Below, in pieces: positions 7,463 through 16,941 of a DNA stretch of 64,000 nt. Positions within the stretch are counted from its first letter, which is position 1. Each line of letters begins with the position of its first letter. This stretch comes from Lachnospiraceae bacterium (GTDB lineage Bacteria > Bacillota > Clostridia > Lachnospirales > Lachnospiraceae), in NCBI GenBank assembly GCA_028689655.1, contig JAQVCT010000001.1, positions 310,001 through 374,000 of the forward strand, written 5' to 3'. The position numbers and the translations under genes were made by a program. The notes beneath the pieces are model-generated. The model did not search any database, had not been told where the DNA came from, and saw nothing but the letters and a program-made list of their open reading frames with translations.

Positions 7463-9043
7463 TTATTTCTGATTTGCTGGCTCGATATGAATGCTCTTTC
7501 CTTTGATCTTAGCATTCTTCATGGCGAGCAATACATTGCTTGCTTCGTCTTTTGGTACTTCTACGAAGGTATAGTTATCGAACATATCGATACTTCCTAC
7601 GAGATTTCCCTGGATTCCGGATTCCCCCGCAATAGCACCCAGGATGTTCCCCGGTGTACATCTCTGCTTCTTACCAATGTTGATAAAGAGTCTCACCATA
7701 CCCGCTTCTGCACCTGTATCACCGAAGTCATTATTGCTTCCCTGGGCAGTTGTATCTTCTTTTGTATTCAGATAAATCTTCAGGAACGCTGCTGCCACAT
7801 CCATAGCAGTATAATCTTCATCGTTGATCTTCTTCTCCAACGCTGAGATCATTTTGCTCAGATCTTCATCTTCGATGATCTGGTCGATCTCCTTGAACAG
7901 ATTATCCACTCTGGTCTGTGTTACATCATTGATAGAAGGTACTGGGATTGCTTTGATCTTCGTCTTGCAGTAACGCTGAATATCTTTTAATTTATATACT
8001 TCTTTTCCACGAATGAACGAAAATGCAAGACCAGTCTTTCCGGCTCTTCCTGTTCTGCCGATTCTATGCACATAATACTCTTCATCCTGTGGCAGATCAT
8101 AGTTAAATACGATGTCTATATCATCTACGTCGATTCCTCTTGCCGCTACGTCTGTAGCGATGAGAATCTCCGTCTTTCCTTTACGGAAACTTTCCATGAC
8201 ACGGTCACGCTGCTGCTGCTTCAGATCTCCGTGAAGACCCTCTGCAAAGTATCCACGTCCCTGGAGCGTGGTTGCCAGCTCATCCACTTTTTTCTTGGTA
8301 TTACAGAACACTACCGAGAGCTTTGGATTGTAGATATCGATAAGTCTGGACAATACTTCTTCCTTATTACCAGGACGTACTTCCAGGTAATACTGCTCGA
8401 TATTTTCTACAGTCAGTTCTTTCTTTACCACACGGATAATCTCTGCATCCTTCTGATAAGTCTTTGCGATATCCATGATGGGCTGTGGCATGGTCGCTGA
8501 GAATAATACGGTCTGGCGATCTTCGGGTGTCTCCTTTAAGATCGTCTCAATATCCTCGCGGAATCCCATGTTCAGCATCTCATCTGCTTCATCCAGTACT
8601 ACAGTGTGGATGGTTCCAAACTTTACAGTCTTGCGACGCATATGATCCATCACACGTCCTGGTGTACCGATGATGATCTGCACGCCTGCTTTCAGGGAAC
8701 GGATCTGCTTCTGGATATCCTGCCCGCCATATACGGGAAGGATCTTGATCTCATGTGTATACTTGCTTATTTTACGTACTTCTTCCGCAACCTGGATTGC
8801 CAATTCTCTAGTAGGACAAAGAATGATGGCCTGAGGTTTTTTGACAGTTGTGTCAATTTTCTCTAACACTGGAATAGCAAATGCTGCTGTCTTTCCAGTT
8901 CCCGTTTGCGCTTGACCTACGATATCTTTTCCTGCCAAAATTGCCGGTATTGCTCTTTCCTGGATTGGACTTGCTTCTTCAAATCCCATATCCTTAATAC
9001 CACGCATGATTTTACTACTTACTTCTAATTCGTCAAATTTCAA
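7463..9043 (-). CDS. deaD: DEAD-box ATP-dependent RNA helicase with DbpA-type RNA-binding tail
   Basis: 526 residues. The core shows all family motifs: Q-motif region (ASPIQERAIPAIL), motif I AQTGTGKT, Ia PTRELAIQ, Ib TPGR, II DEAD, III SAT, V ATDVAARGID and VI HRIGRTGRAG. The last ~75 residues (MVRLFINIGKKQRCTPGNILGAI... to IHIEPANQK) match the DbpA/CsdA RNA-binding domain, which points to work on structured RNA such as ribosome-assembly intermediates or cold-stressed mRNA. The start codon is TTG at 9043, placed by AGGTG four bases upstream and by the normal N-terminus KFDELEVSSKIMRGI. It is monocistronic with its own terminator. The symbol deaD is given for the family; cshA would do equally well. 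Confidence 0.93.
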   Translation of the reverse strand: MKFDELEVSSKIMRGIKDMGFEEASPIQERAIPAILAGKDIVGQAQTGTGKTAAFAIPVLEKIDTTVKKPQAIILCPTRELAIQVAEEVRKISKYTHEIKILPVYGGQDIQKQIRSLKAGVQIIIGTPGRVMDHMRRKTVKFGTIHTVVLDEADEMLNMGFREDIETILKETPEDRQTVLFSATMPQPIMDIAKTYQKDAEIIRVVKKELTVENIEQYYLEVRPGNKEEVLSRLIDIYNPKLSVVFCNTKKKVDELATTLQGRGYFAEGLHGDLKQQQRDRVMESFRKGKTEILIATDVAARGIDVDDIDIVFNYDLPQDEEYYVHRIGRTGRAGKTGLAFSFIRGKEVYKLKDIQRYCKTKIKAIPVPSINDVTQTRVDNLFKEIDQIIEDEDLSKMISALEKKINDEDYTAMDVAAAFLKIYLNTKEDTTAQGSNNDFGDTGAEAGMVRLFINIGKKQRCTPGNILGAIAGESGIQGNLVGSIDMFDNYTFVEVPKDEASNVLLAMKNAKIKGKSIHIEPANQK

Positions 9044-9326
9044 ATTTTCACCTGTTTCCTTTCAAAAAAACAACCTTTTAACAATAACAGATGAACTGAA
9101 ATACGTCAACTGTTTTTTTATTCTGAATTTGTGGTATTCTTATGATAGCTGCGGCATCACATGTATGATAATTTCCCAATTGTTTTCAGGAAAATATTAT
9201 ATCCTTCGCATTATTAACAACTTTTCAGATATACTAATCTTACCCTCACATCTTTTCAGTGGGGTCAGACCACACTTGCTTTGAATTGCGCTTATCATTG
9301 ATATACAGAAAGGACACCATACTCCT

Positions 9327-10784
9327 ATGCTTTTCAGTAGTATTCCCTTTATTTTTTATTTTCTCCCTATTGTACTTGTGATTTACCACTTTACAGATCA
9401 GATTGCCTGTAAAAATTGCATACTGCTGGTGAGCAGTCTTATTTTCTATGCCTGGGGAGAGCCAAAATATGTATTTCTCCTGCTGGGTTCCGTATGCGTA
9501 AACTACATCTTCGGATTTTTCATTCACAGGAACCGTACTGTGATGATTGCTGCCGTTCTATTTAATATCATTCTGCTGGTTTTTTTCAAATATACAGCCC
9601 AGTTTTTCCCCATGTTGAAGGCAATTACCCTTCCACTGGGTATTTCCTTTTATACCTTCCAGAGTCTTTCCTATCTGCTGGATGTCTATTGGGGCAAAGT
9701 AGAATTCCAGAGAAACTGGACCAGCTTTTCCTGCTACGTGACGCTTTTTCCCCAATTAATCGCCGGACCAATCGTCCGCTACCACGATATCGATGCCGAA
9801 CTTCAATCCCGAAAAAGTGACTTTGCTACCGGTGTTCCCATTTTTATCATCGGTCTGTCTGAGAAGGTACTGTTGGCAAATAACTGTGGGCTCATGTGGG
9901 AAAATCTGTTGTCCCGATTATCTGTCCCTAACCTTTCCATAGGTGTGGGAACCTTTTGGCTCTCTCTCATCGCCTATGGTTTTCAGATTTATTTTGACTT
10001 TGCCGGATATTCCAACATGGCCATCGGACTTGGCCGTATGTTCGGATTTCACTTCGCCCGCAACTTTGACAAGCCTTACAGTTCCCGATCCATCACAGAA
10101 TTTTGGACGCGGTGGCATATCTCCCTCAGCAGTTGGTTCAAAGAGTATGTCTATATTCCTCTGGGTGGTAATCGCCAGGGCATGGCAAAGCAGCTCCGCA
10201 ACATCCTCATCGTGTGGATGCTCACTGGTATCTGGCATGGTGCCAGCTTCAACTTTCTTCTCTGGGGACTCTATTTTGGATTATTATTAATGTTAGAAAA
10301 ATTAGGTTTGAAGCGCATCCTTGCAAAAATGCCAGAAATATTGCAACATCTGTACACCCTGTTCGCCATACTGATCGGTTGGGTGTTATTTGCCTTTGAT
10401 TCCCCCTCCATGCTGTTGACCTTTTATAAGGGCATGTTCCACCTTTCCGCTTTGCCCCAGGGGCTTGTGGACAATACCTTCTGGTCTCTGTTGCAGAATA
10501 ATTGGATGTTACTGCTTATTTGTGGCATCTTATCTACCAGACTACCAGATATAGACATTGTAGAATCATTTTATCGCCCATGTCCTGATCATATCAGCGC
10601 GGAAACAAATCAGAATAGGAACTACACCAAATCTTCTCATGGAAGAAATGCAATAAATAAAGTGAAAAGCAATGTATTTCTGAAAAATGTCCTGCTGGAC
10701 ATCTTTCTGTTGCTTTGTTTTTTATTGTCTGTCGCATATATTGTGGACGGCAGCTATAATCCATTTTTGTATTTCAGGTTCTAA
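9327..10784 (+). CDS. MBOAT-family membrane O-acyltransferase (AlgI/DltB-like)
   Basis: 485 residues and highly hydrophobic, with about ten to twelve membrane segments. The family core is clear: LPLGISFYTFQSLSYLLDVY, PQLIAGPIVRY, WHISLSSWFKEYVYIPLGG and the active-site histidine in TGIWHGASFNF. MBOAT proteins of this branch move acyl (usually acetyl) groups across the membrane onto an extracellular polymer. The next gene encodes a DHHW-motif protein, the usual soluble or anchored partner that finishes the transfer; together they form an AlgI/AlgX-like pair. AAAGGA precedes the ATG. The last ~80 residues after the core are divergent. The polymer is not identifiable here. Confidence 0.9.
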   Translation: MLFSSIPFIFYFLPIVLVIYHFTDQIACKNCILLVSSLIFYAWGEPKYVFLLLGSVCVNYIFGFFIHRNRTVMIAAVLFNIILLVFFKYTAQFFPMLKAITLPLGISFYTFQSLSYLLDVYWGKVEFQRNWTSFSCYVTLFPQLIAGPIVRYHDIDAELQSRKSDFATGVPIFIIGLSEKVLLANNCGLMWENLLSRLSVPNLSIGVGTFWLSLIAYGFQIYFDFAGYSNMAIGLGRMFGFHFARNFDKPYSSRSITEFWTRWHISLSSWFKEYVYIPLGGNRQGMAKQLRNILIVWMLTGIWHGASFNFLLWGLYFGLLLMLEKLGLKRILAKMPEILQHLYTLFAILIGWVLFAFDSPSMLLTFYKGMFHLSALPQGLVDNTFWSLLQNNWMLLLICGILSTRLPDIDIVESFYRPCPDHISAETNQNRNYTKSSHGRNAINKVKSNVFLKNVLLDIFLLLCFLLSVAYIVDGSYNPFLYFRF

Positions 10785-11036
10785 TATGCTGGGTTTGTTC
10801 TTTGATTTTGCAATTTTTCCTGCATTTGTGTGAAGCATCACAACAATTTGAAAAGCTTCCAATATTAGAACTATATAAGCGTAGAAACATATAGCACCAA
10901 AACATATAAATGCAGGAAGATAAGTATAGAAACATATAGGTACAAGAAAAAGCAAGTACTGGAGTATAGGATTATAGAAATTATGGGAAACTATGAAAAC
11001 TCTGAAAACTTTGAAAATAGAAAGGATACAATCGCC

Positions 11037-12311
11037 ATGAAATATCTCAAAAAAAATAAATTTGTTTTTCTCTTTTTTTCCCTTCTCATCCTGGGAATGG
11101 CTGGTTCTATCCTGCAAAAAGATATCGCTTTTTCCAGTGCTGAAAATCGCTATCTGACACAGTTTCCTACCCTTACCATGACCGGACTTTCCGATGGCTC
11201 CTATATGAACGCCATGGAACGTTATCTGAACGATCAGTTCATTGGCAGAAACCGCTGGATCACCCTAAAAACTGCATCCGAGAAAACATTATTTCAGAAA
11301 AATGTCATAGAAGATGTCTGCATCGGCACTGATTCCTACCTGATGAATCAATACACCTACAGCGAGGTCGACGCCGCACAAATCACCAAAAATATTGATT
11401 ACCTGAATGGTTTCCAGGAGAAATATGACGCAGATGTCATATTAGTTCCCTCTGCCAGTGAGATTCTCACCAATCGCCTCATGGGTTCGATTGATCAGAT
11501 TGACTTTACTTCACTCCTTGCAGATGCTCCTATCACACTTTCTGCCGATACCATATTATCTGCCCACAGAGAAGAGCCCATCTACTATAAGACAGATCAT
11601 CACTGGACTTTACTGGGTGCATACTATGTCTACGAAGAATTTATCCAGCAGCTTTCCCATGGCAGCACTTCTGACTCGTCCGTAGTTGGCAGTATTCCAT
11701 CTGACCAATCTGCATCCGCTCCCATTACCTCCGATGCGAGTACACCTGGTGTCTCTCCCTCCGGTGCACTCGCGGTTCCCTACGATCCACTCACGGTGAG
11801 CACCAATTTTCAGGGAACGGTGGCACGAAAAGTTGGCATCACAAATATATGGGATCATATGGAGCAGCAGAAAAGTGATACATCATTTATAGTCACCTAC
11901 GACTATGGCAACACCGTCACTGATTCTCTATATGTTCCAAACTATCTGACAAAGACGGATCAATATTCCTACTATCTGGATGGCAATCACGGTGTGACAC
12001 AGATCACAAATCTGTCTCTCAGTGACTCTTCACCAGCTTTACCAGATGCTCCTTCTATTTCCCAGGGTAGAAATACCCTCCCATCCGAACCGGGAACTGG
12101 AAGCTCCATCCTGATCATCAAGGATTCCTTTGCCAATACGTTTGCCACCCTTCTCTGTGAGAACTACGAAAATGTCTACCTTATCGACCTTCGCCATTAT
12201 AATGGAAGTATTGATACCTTTATAGCGGACAATGGTATCGACCAGGTTCTATTTCTCTATAGCAAGATTAATTTTATGCAAGATAAAAACCTGTCAAAAT
12301 TACTGCGGTAG
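11037..12311 (+). CDS. DHHW-motif protein, partner of MBOAT acyltransferase
   Basis: About 424 residues from the ATG at 11037, chosen because the signal-anchor (KNKFVFLFFSLLILGMAG) follows at once and AAAGGA lies upstream; an earlier in-frame ATG at 10983 lacks a good site. The extracytoplasmic domain is SGNH/AlgX-like: DVILVPSASEILTNR, the name-giving TDHHWT, and a C-terminal IIKDSFANTFATLL block in which Asp and Ser fit the hydrolase-type catalytic set. A Ser/Pro/Thr-rich linker lies near residues 215-250. It follows the MBOAT gene by about 250 bp, so a shared transcript is likely. Predicted role: O-acetylation of a surface polysaccharide or wall polymer. Confidence 0.85.
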   Translation: MKYLKKNKFVFLFFSLLILGMAGSILQKDIAFSSAENRYLTQFPTLTMTGLSDGSYMNAMERYLNDQFIGRNRWITLKTASEKTLFQKNVIEDVCIGTDSYLMNQYTYSEVDAAQITKNIDYLNGFQEKYDADVILVPSASEILTNRLMGSIDQIDFTSLLADAPITLSADTILSAHREEPIYYKTDHHWTLLGAYYVYEEFIQQLSHGSTSDSSVVGSIPSDQSASAPITSDASTPGVSPSGALAVPYDPLTVSTNFQGTVARKVGITNIWDHMEQQKSDTSFIVTYDYGNTVTDSLYVPNYLTKTDQYSYYLDGNHGVTQITNLSLSDSSPALPDAPSISQGRNTLPSEPGTGSSILIIKDSFANTFATLLCENYENVYLIDLRHYNGSIDTFIADNGIDQVLFLYSKINFMQDKNLSKLLR

Positions 12312-12350
12312 CTCTTTACTATGCTGCCTCGTAATTTTCACAGGTTTTTT
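12288..12350 (+). terminator. Terminator overlapping the DHHW stop codon
   Basis: AACCTGTCAAAATTAC pairs with GTAATTTTCACAGGTT (one mismatch), with an inner GGTAGC/GCTGCC stem, then TTTTTT. The left arm is inside the coding region and the TAG stop lies in the inner stem. Confidence 0.85.
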
Positions 12351-12441
12351 ATTTTACTGATTTTTGCTTATTTTATGTGCTGATTTTTAACCACTTCATT
12401 TACTTACTTATTTATTTAACTTAATTTCCTTATTTGATTTG

Positions 12442-12499
12442 CTTACTTATTTCATTTACTCACTTATTTGCTTACTTATTTCATTTACTCACTTATTTG
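12442..12499. repeat. Two perfect 29-bp tandem copies in a low-complexity tract
   Basis: The unit CTTACTTATTTCATTTACTC + ACTTATTTG occurs twice back to back. It lies in a longer TTACTTATTT-type simple-sequence tract from about 12380 to 12545 that fills most of the gap 12351-12633. No gene or promoter is evident in it. Confidence 0.85.
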
Positions 12500-12633
12500 A
12501 TTTACTTACTTGTTTGGTTTACTTATTTACCTGACTTATTTTTATCTTTATTATGAATCTTTAATCTTTACTATGAATCTATTTTCCTATCTGTTTACAC
12601 TGAAACGCTTCCTGGCAATTGCGGCTCACCCTG

Positions 12634-13191
12634 TCAGAAATAACTGTCGATGACCTGCTGTGCGATGTCGTTATTCTCTTCCGCTTTTTTCAGAATCGCC
12701 TCATCTCCCTGTTCTTCCACGTCCATGGGAATCGAACCCAGCATTACGAAGAATACATATCCATCTTTTTCAATGATTTTGGAAGCCTGTACCTTCACGG
12801 AGTTGGTAGGATACTGTAGCGTATCATTTTTGATATAGTCCTGATATTTTGTCAGGGCATCTACCACTTCCTGCTGTTTTCCATCTTTGCATTTCACAGC
12901 GATCAACGTATCAATGTTCACATTGATCATAGGAATCTGTGCATAATATTCATCATACATATCCTCCGTAATGCCATAGGTACTCGCCAGGAGTTCGCTG
13001 TCCACGTCTGTATCCGGCACATAATCCTCCCCGTATGCCTCCTTTACTGCATCTACTATGGTACTAAGTTCCACTTCCGGTTTTGCTTCCTCTTTTTTAC
13101 CACATGCCGCCGTACCTATCAGCATGACCACTGCCAATCCCATTACGATAACTTTTCTTCCTGCTATTCTCAGTAATTCTTTCTGATTCAT
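12634..13191 (-). CDS. DUF4358 family lipoprotein
   Basis: 185 residues. A signal sequence (KVIVMGLAVVMLIGTAAC) ends in a lipobox with Cys near residue 29, so the protein should be lipid-anchored outside the membrane. The mature part (VELSTIVDAVKEAYGEDYVPD... PMINVNIDTLIAVKC...) matches DUF4358, a domain of unknown function common in Lachnospiraceae. GGAGG sits just before the ATG. It stands alone between convergent DHHW and divergent antiporter genes. I see no clue to function beyond surface location. Confidence 0.85.
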   Translation of the reverse strand: MNQKELLRIAGRKVIVMGLAVVMLIGTAACGKKEEAKPEVELSTIVDAVKEAYGEDYVPDTDVDSELLASTYGITEDMYDEYYAQIPMINVNIDTLIAVKCKDGKQQEVVDALTKYQDYIKNDTLQYPTNSVKVQASKIIEKDGYVFFVMLGSIPMDVEEQGDEAILKKAEENNDIAQQVIDSYF

Positions 13192-13371
13192 TTTCCTCCC
13201 ATCTACGAGATACCATCCACGTATGATTTATTCGCTATTTCTTGTACTAATAGTTTATATGATATCCTGCTTTTTATCCACTTATTTTCATTTTCTTATT
13301 TGATTTTTCCCAAATGTTTATTGAAATTTTATAATTTATTTGATTTTTCTCCAAATATTATTATACTATAA

Positions 13372-13520
13372 TTATTCAGAACCCCATGCGTAAAATCGTT
13401 TCTTCGAAGCTTTCCTTTTGCTTATGTGGTTACTTCGCCAAATAAATTCACAAAAATCAGCTTACTCATGCAAGCATGATTCGCATATTTTTATGAATTT
13501 GCATGGCTCTGAATAGTTAC
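13372..13520. repeat. Possible mobile-element-like sequence with imperfect inverted ends
   Basis: The left side (TATTCAGAACCCCATGC, about 13373-13390) and right side (GCATGGCTCTGAATA, about 13503-13517) are imperfect inverted copies. The middle holds a CATGC-AA-GCATG hairpin. It covers much of the gap 13192-13502 in front of the antiporter gene. No transposase is present and no second copy was seen in this window, so the call is tentative. Confidence 0.35.
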
Positions 13521-13607
13521 ATTATACTTATAATTAATAGCAGATATCATTTACAGATTTGCATTCCGTGGCAAATACTGTCCTCGTCCAGAAAGGTATG
13601 GTTTTTT

Positions 13608-14786
13608 ATGGAATCCTATAGCGTATTTAAAGATTTAGCAATTATTATTGTATTCGCAAAAGTGTTCGGTATCCTTGCAAGAAAATGTAAAGCACCGCAG
13701 GTAGTGGGGGAGATCATCGCAGGTCTTGTGATCGGTCCCTGTCTCCTGGGGCTGGTACAGCAAAGTGATTTTATCTCCCAGCTGGCCGAACTTGGCGTAC
13801 TTCTGTTAATGTTCTCCGCCGGACTGGAAACTAATATGAAAGAGCTGTTGAAAACAGGGCCTATCGCTTTTCTGGTCGCTTGCTTCGGTGTCTTTGTTCC
13901 CCTGGGACTGGGTGCACTGCTCTATATGTGTTTCTACGGCTTTGCCTCCTATGGCACAGATCAATTTTACGAAGCCATCTTCATCGGCTCCATTCTCTCC
14001 GCTACCTCTGTGAGCATCACCGTGCAGGCATTGCGTGAGATGGGCAAATTACAGGGAAAGGTGGGTACCACCATATTGAGTGCAGCCATCATCGATGATG
14101 TCATTGGAATCGTCCTGTTGACCGTGGTCATTGGTTTCAAGAATCCTGCCAGCAATCCCCTACGGGTCGTGGGAAGCACTGCTTTATTTTTCCTCTTTGC
14201 CATCGTTGTAGGTTTTATGGTTTTCCACCTGTTCAAGTTATTGGATCGCCGTTATCCACACACGAGACGTATCCCTATCCTGGGTCTGGCCCTATGTCTC
14301 GCCATGGCTTATGTAGCCGAGAAATACTTTGGCATCGCTGATATTACCGGTGCTTATGTAGCCGGACTGATCCTGTGCAGCATCAATGATTCTGAGTATA
14401 TTGCGCAGAAAATGGATATCAACTCCTATATGCTGTTTGGCCCCATCTTCTTCGCCAGTATCGGACTGAAGACCACCGTTGACAGTATGTCGATGAATAT
14501 CTTATTATTCTCCATCTGTTTCGTCATCGTTGGTCTCCTGGGAAAGGTGATTGGCTGCGGTATCATCGCCCGCATCTGCGGATTTAACAATGGAGATTCC
14601 CTGAAAATAGGCGTTGGTATGATGACCCGTGGGGAAGTGGCTCTGATTGTGGCGCAGAAAGGATTGTCTGTGGGATTGCTGACTCCTGTATTTTTCACCT
14701 CCGTTATCCTGCTCATCATCGTGTCCTCCATCGTGACACCCCTCATATTAAAGATCTTATACGCCAGGACACCGGAAACTGTGTGA
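13608..14786 (+). CDS. Cation:proton antiporter, CPA2 (KefB/NhaP-like) family
   Basis: 392 residues from ATG 13608, where the first helix begins (MESYSVFKDLAIIIVFAKVFG). The in-frame upstream ATG at 13503 would add a hydrophilic tail and falls in a repeat-like sequence. Twelve or so membrane segments are visible. Family marks are KAPQVVGEIIAGLVIGP in helix 2, LLLMFSAGLETN, and the ion-binding helix with Asp-Asp in SAAIIDDVIGIVLL. There is no TrkA-N or USP tail, so this is the short form exchanging Na+ or K+ for H+. Role: pH or salt balance. Confidence 0.9.
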   Translation: MESYSVFKDLAIIIVFAKVFGILARKCKAPQVVGEIIAGLVIGPCLLGLVQQSDFISQLAELGVLLLMFSAGLETNMKELLKTGPIAFLVACFGVFVPLGLGALLYMCFYGFASYGTDQFYEAIFIGSILSATSVSITVQALREMGKLQGKVGTTILSAAIIDDVIGIVLLTVVIGFKNPASNPLRVVGSTALFFLFAIVVGFMVFHLFKLLDRRYPHTRRIPILGLALCLAMAYVAEKYFGIADITGAYVAGLILCSINDSEYIAQKMDINSYMLFGPIFFASIGLKTTVDSMSMNILLFSICFVIVGLLGKVIGCGIIARICGFNNGDSLKIGVGMMTRGEVALIVAQKGLSVGLLTPVFFTSVILLIIVSSIVTPLILKILYARTPETV

Positions 14787-14814
14787 TTGAATTCTCCATT
14801 ACATAGACTTACCA

Positions 14815-15627
14815 TCATTGCTCATTGATATAGGAAAGGATTGCAAGGTGAATCGCCCATGCCAGTTTCTCCTGATAGGCCTCTGACACCAGCAGTTCCG
14901 CCTCTTTCCAATTGGACAGAAACCCACATTCTACGATAATAATGGGGGTTTCTGTTTTTTTCAGGAGATAATAACTGGTGTTGGCCTTCTCCACACGATG
15001 ATTCTCCGGATCTACCTTTTGGATCAGCATCTCCTGCATGATCTTGGCCGCCTTCCCCCCCTGAATGGAGGTATCATAATAAAAGACCTGTGCACCATGA
15101 ATGGATTCCTCATGGTAACTATTCTGGTGGATACTCACAGTGAGCATCGGTTTCGTCTCCTGTATCAATTGTAAGCGGTTCTTCATATCCTGCACTTTTT
15201 TATTGGAGACGGAGCGGTCATATAGTCCATCATTATCCTTTCTGGTCATTATGACATTTATGTCATTTTGTTCCAGGAGTTTTTGCACTCTGTTGGCAAT
15301 CCTCAGATTGATATCTTTTTCTTCTGCCTGATTCACACCGATCTTCCCCGGATCATCGCCTCCATGCCCCGCATCGATTACCACAACTCTTTTTTCCCTT
15401 GAGACATTACTGTTCCAGGTAAGCTCTGCTGCCTTTTGGGACAATAAGAACGCAGAAAGGATTAGCATGATTCCCATGGCTAATCCTATCCCTTTTGTTA
15501 TTATTCTATTTGATAAAATCTTTGCTGTTAATGTTTTTTCTATTATTTTTTTATCTTTCGCTGCTAATACCTGAAGTTTTCTAATAGATTCTACTGCTCT
15601 CATATCCTGCAACCTGTCATATATCAT
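14815..15627 (-). CDS. cwlD: N-acetylmuramoyl-L-alanine amidase, CwlD-like
   Basis: 270 residues. A cytoplasmic stretch of about 45 residues is followed by one membrane segment (GIGLAMGIMLILSAFLL) and an Amidase_3 domain. Zinc-binding and catalytic residues are visible: VVIDAGHGGDD (His), EEKDINL (Glu), SIHQNS (His) and VECGFLSNWKEAELL (Glu). Size and N-terminal anchor fit CwlD, which makes muramic-lactam in the spore cortex, but a vegetative amidase cannot be excluded. The start is uncertain: a later Met at residue 9 (MRAVESIRK) is possible. It converges with the antiporter gene with only a 28-bp gap. Confidence 0.8.
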   Translation of the reverse strand: MIYDRLQDMRAVESIRKLQVLAAKDKKIIEKTLTAKILSNRIITKGIGLAMGIMLILSAFLLSQKAAELTWNSNVSREKRVVVIDAGHGGDDPGKIGVNQAEEKDINLRIANRVQKLLEQNDINVIMTRKDNDGLYDRSVSNKKVQDMKNRLQLIQETKPMLTVSIHQNSYHEESIHGAQVFYYDTSIQGGKAAKIMQEMLIQKVDPENHRVEKANTSYYLLKKTETPIIIVECGFLSNWKEAELLVSEAYQEKLAWAIHLAILSYINEQ

Positions 15628-15753
15628 AGTTCCTTAGTCCATCATATGAAATCAGTCTTCTGAATATGTTACTGCCTGCTGCGAATCCTTTGAAGATACT
15701 GTCCCGTTTCTTCATCCGCGTGAAGCTTACCATGAAAATCAACTATCCACCGT

Positions 15754-16779
15754 CTAGCAGATCGTCTTGACCCATCCAAATTTATCTTCGATATGACCCA
15801 TCTGAATACCGGTAAGTGTCTCATAGAGTTTCTTAGTAACAGGTCCCATGTCGTCCATACCGCTTGGGAAGCAGATTTCTTCTCCGTGATCTACCACTTT
15901 TCCTACTGGTGAGATAACGGCTGCTGTACCGCAAAGTCCACACTCCGCAAAGTCTTTTAATTCATCAAAGTATACTTCCCTATGCTCTACTTCCATACCA
16001 AGATATTTCTCAGCTACCACCATGAGAGAGCGTCTGGTAATAGATGGTAAGATACTGTTTGACTTAGGTGTTACCATTTTGCCATCTTTTGTAATGAAGA
16101 TGAAGTTTGCACCACCTGTTTCCTCCACTTTTGTTCTGCTCTGTGGATCAAGGAACATATTCTCGTCAAATCCATTTGTATGAGCTGTGATGCTGGCATG
16201 TAAACTCATGGCATAGTTCAGACCTGCTTTGATATCACCTGTTCCGTGAGGTGCTGCTCTGTCAAAATCACTTACCGTGATGGTCAGGGGTTTTGCACCA
16301 CCTTTAAAATATGGTCCAACTGGTGTGGTAAAGATTCTGAACTGATACTCATTGGCAGGTTTTACACCGATAACAGCATCTGTGCCCATCATGTATGGGC
16401 GGATATATAAGGTAGCCCCTGAACCGAAAGGGGGAACCCATGCGCTGTTTGCTTTTACCACTTCACATACAGCTTCTACGAATTTATCTTCCGGGAAGAC
16501 CGGCATCTCAAGTCTTGCTGCTGAATCAGCCATTCTGGATGCATTTAAATCTGGTCTGAAACAGACGATATGACCATCCTCTGTGGTATATGCTTTTAAT
16601 CCTTCAAAACATGTCTGTGCATACTGGAATACACATGCACATTCATTCAAAGTAATGTTTGCATCTGCTGTGATCGTTCCGTTATCCCATACACCATTTT
16701 TATAATTTGATACGAATCTTGCATCTGTCTGTACATAGCCAAATCCCAGATTTGACCAGTCTAACTGTTTCTTTTCCAT
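15754..16779 (-). CDS. ilvE: Branched-chain amino acid aminotransferase
   Basis: 341 residues, full length for the class IV PLP enzyme of the long (BCAT type II) branch. Recognisable blocks: FEGLKAYTTEDG, FRPDLNASRM, LYIRPYMMGTD, the PLP-lysine region GTGDIKAGLNYAMSL and the conserved EETGGANFIFI. The enzyme transfers the amino group between glutamate and the keto acids of Leu, Ile and Val. AGGAGG precedes the ATG. It appears monocistronic. Confidence 0.96.
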   Translation of the reverse strand: MEKKQLDWSNLGFGYVQTDARFVSNYKNGVWDNGTITADANITLNECACVFQYAQTCFEGLKAYTTEDGHIVCFRPDLNASRMADSAARLEMPVFPEDKFVEAVCEVVKANSAWVPPFGSGATLYIRPYMMGTDAVIGVKPANEYQFRIFTTPVGPYFKGGAKPLTITVSDFDRAAPHGTGDIKAGLNYAMSLHASITAHTNGFDENMFLDPQSRTKVEETGGANFIFITKDGKMVTPKSNSILPSITRRSLMVVAEKYLGMEVEHREVYFDELKDFAECGLCGTAAVISPVGKVVDHGEEICFPSGMDDMGPVTKKLYETLTGIQMGHIEDKFGWVKTIC

Positions 16780-16941
16780 CTTTTAGTTCCTCCTGAAAAC
16801 TTATTTCGCTTTTTATTTTGTATTTCCCAAATCACTTAACTTTACTAGTTAGACTATCACTTTCAAAATATTACGTCAATGCTTTCTCACACTAAAGTAA
16901 CAGAAAAATTACATTTTTATCCCTTTTTGGTCGCCTGGTGG

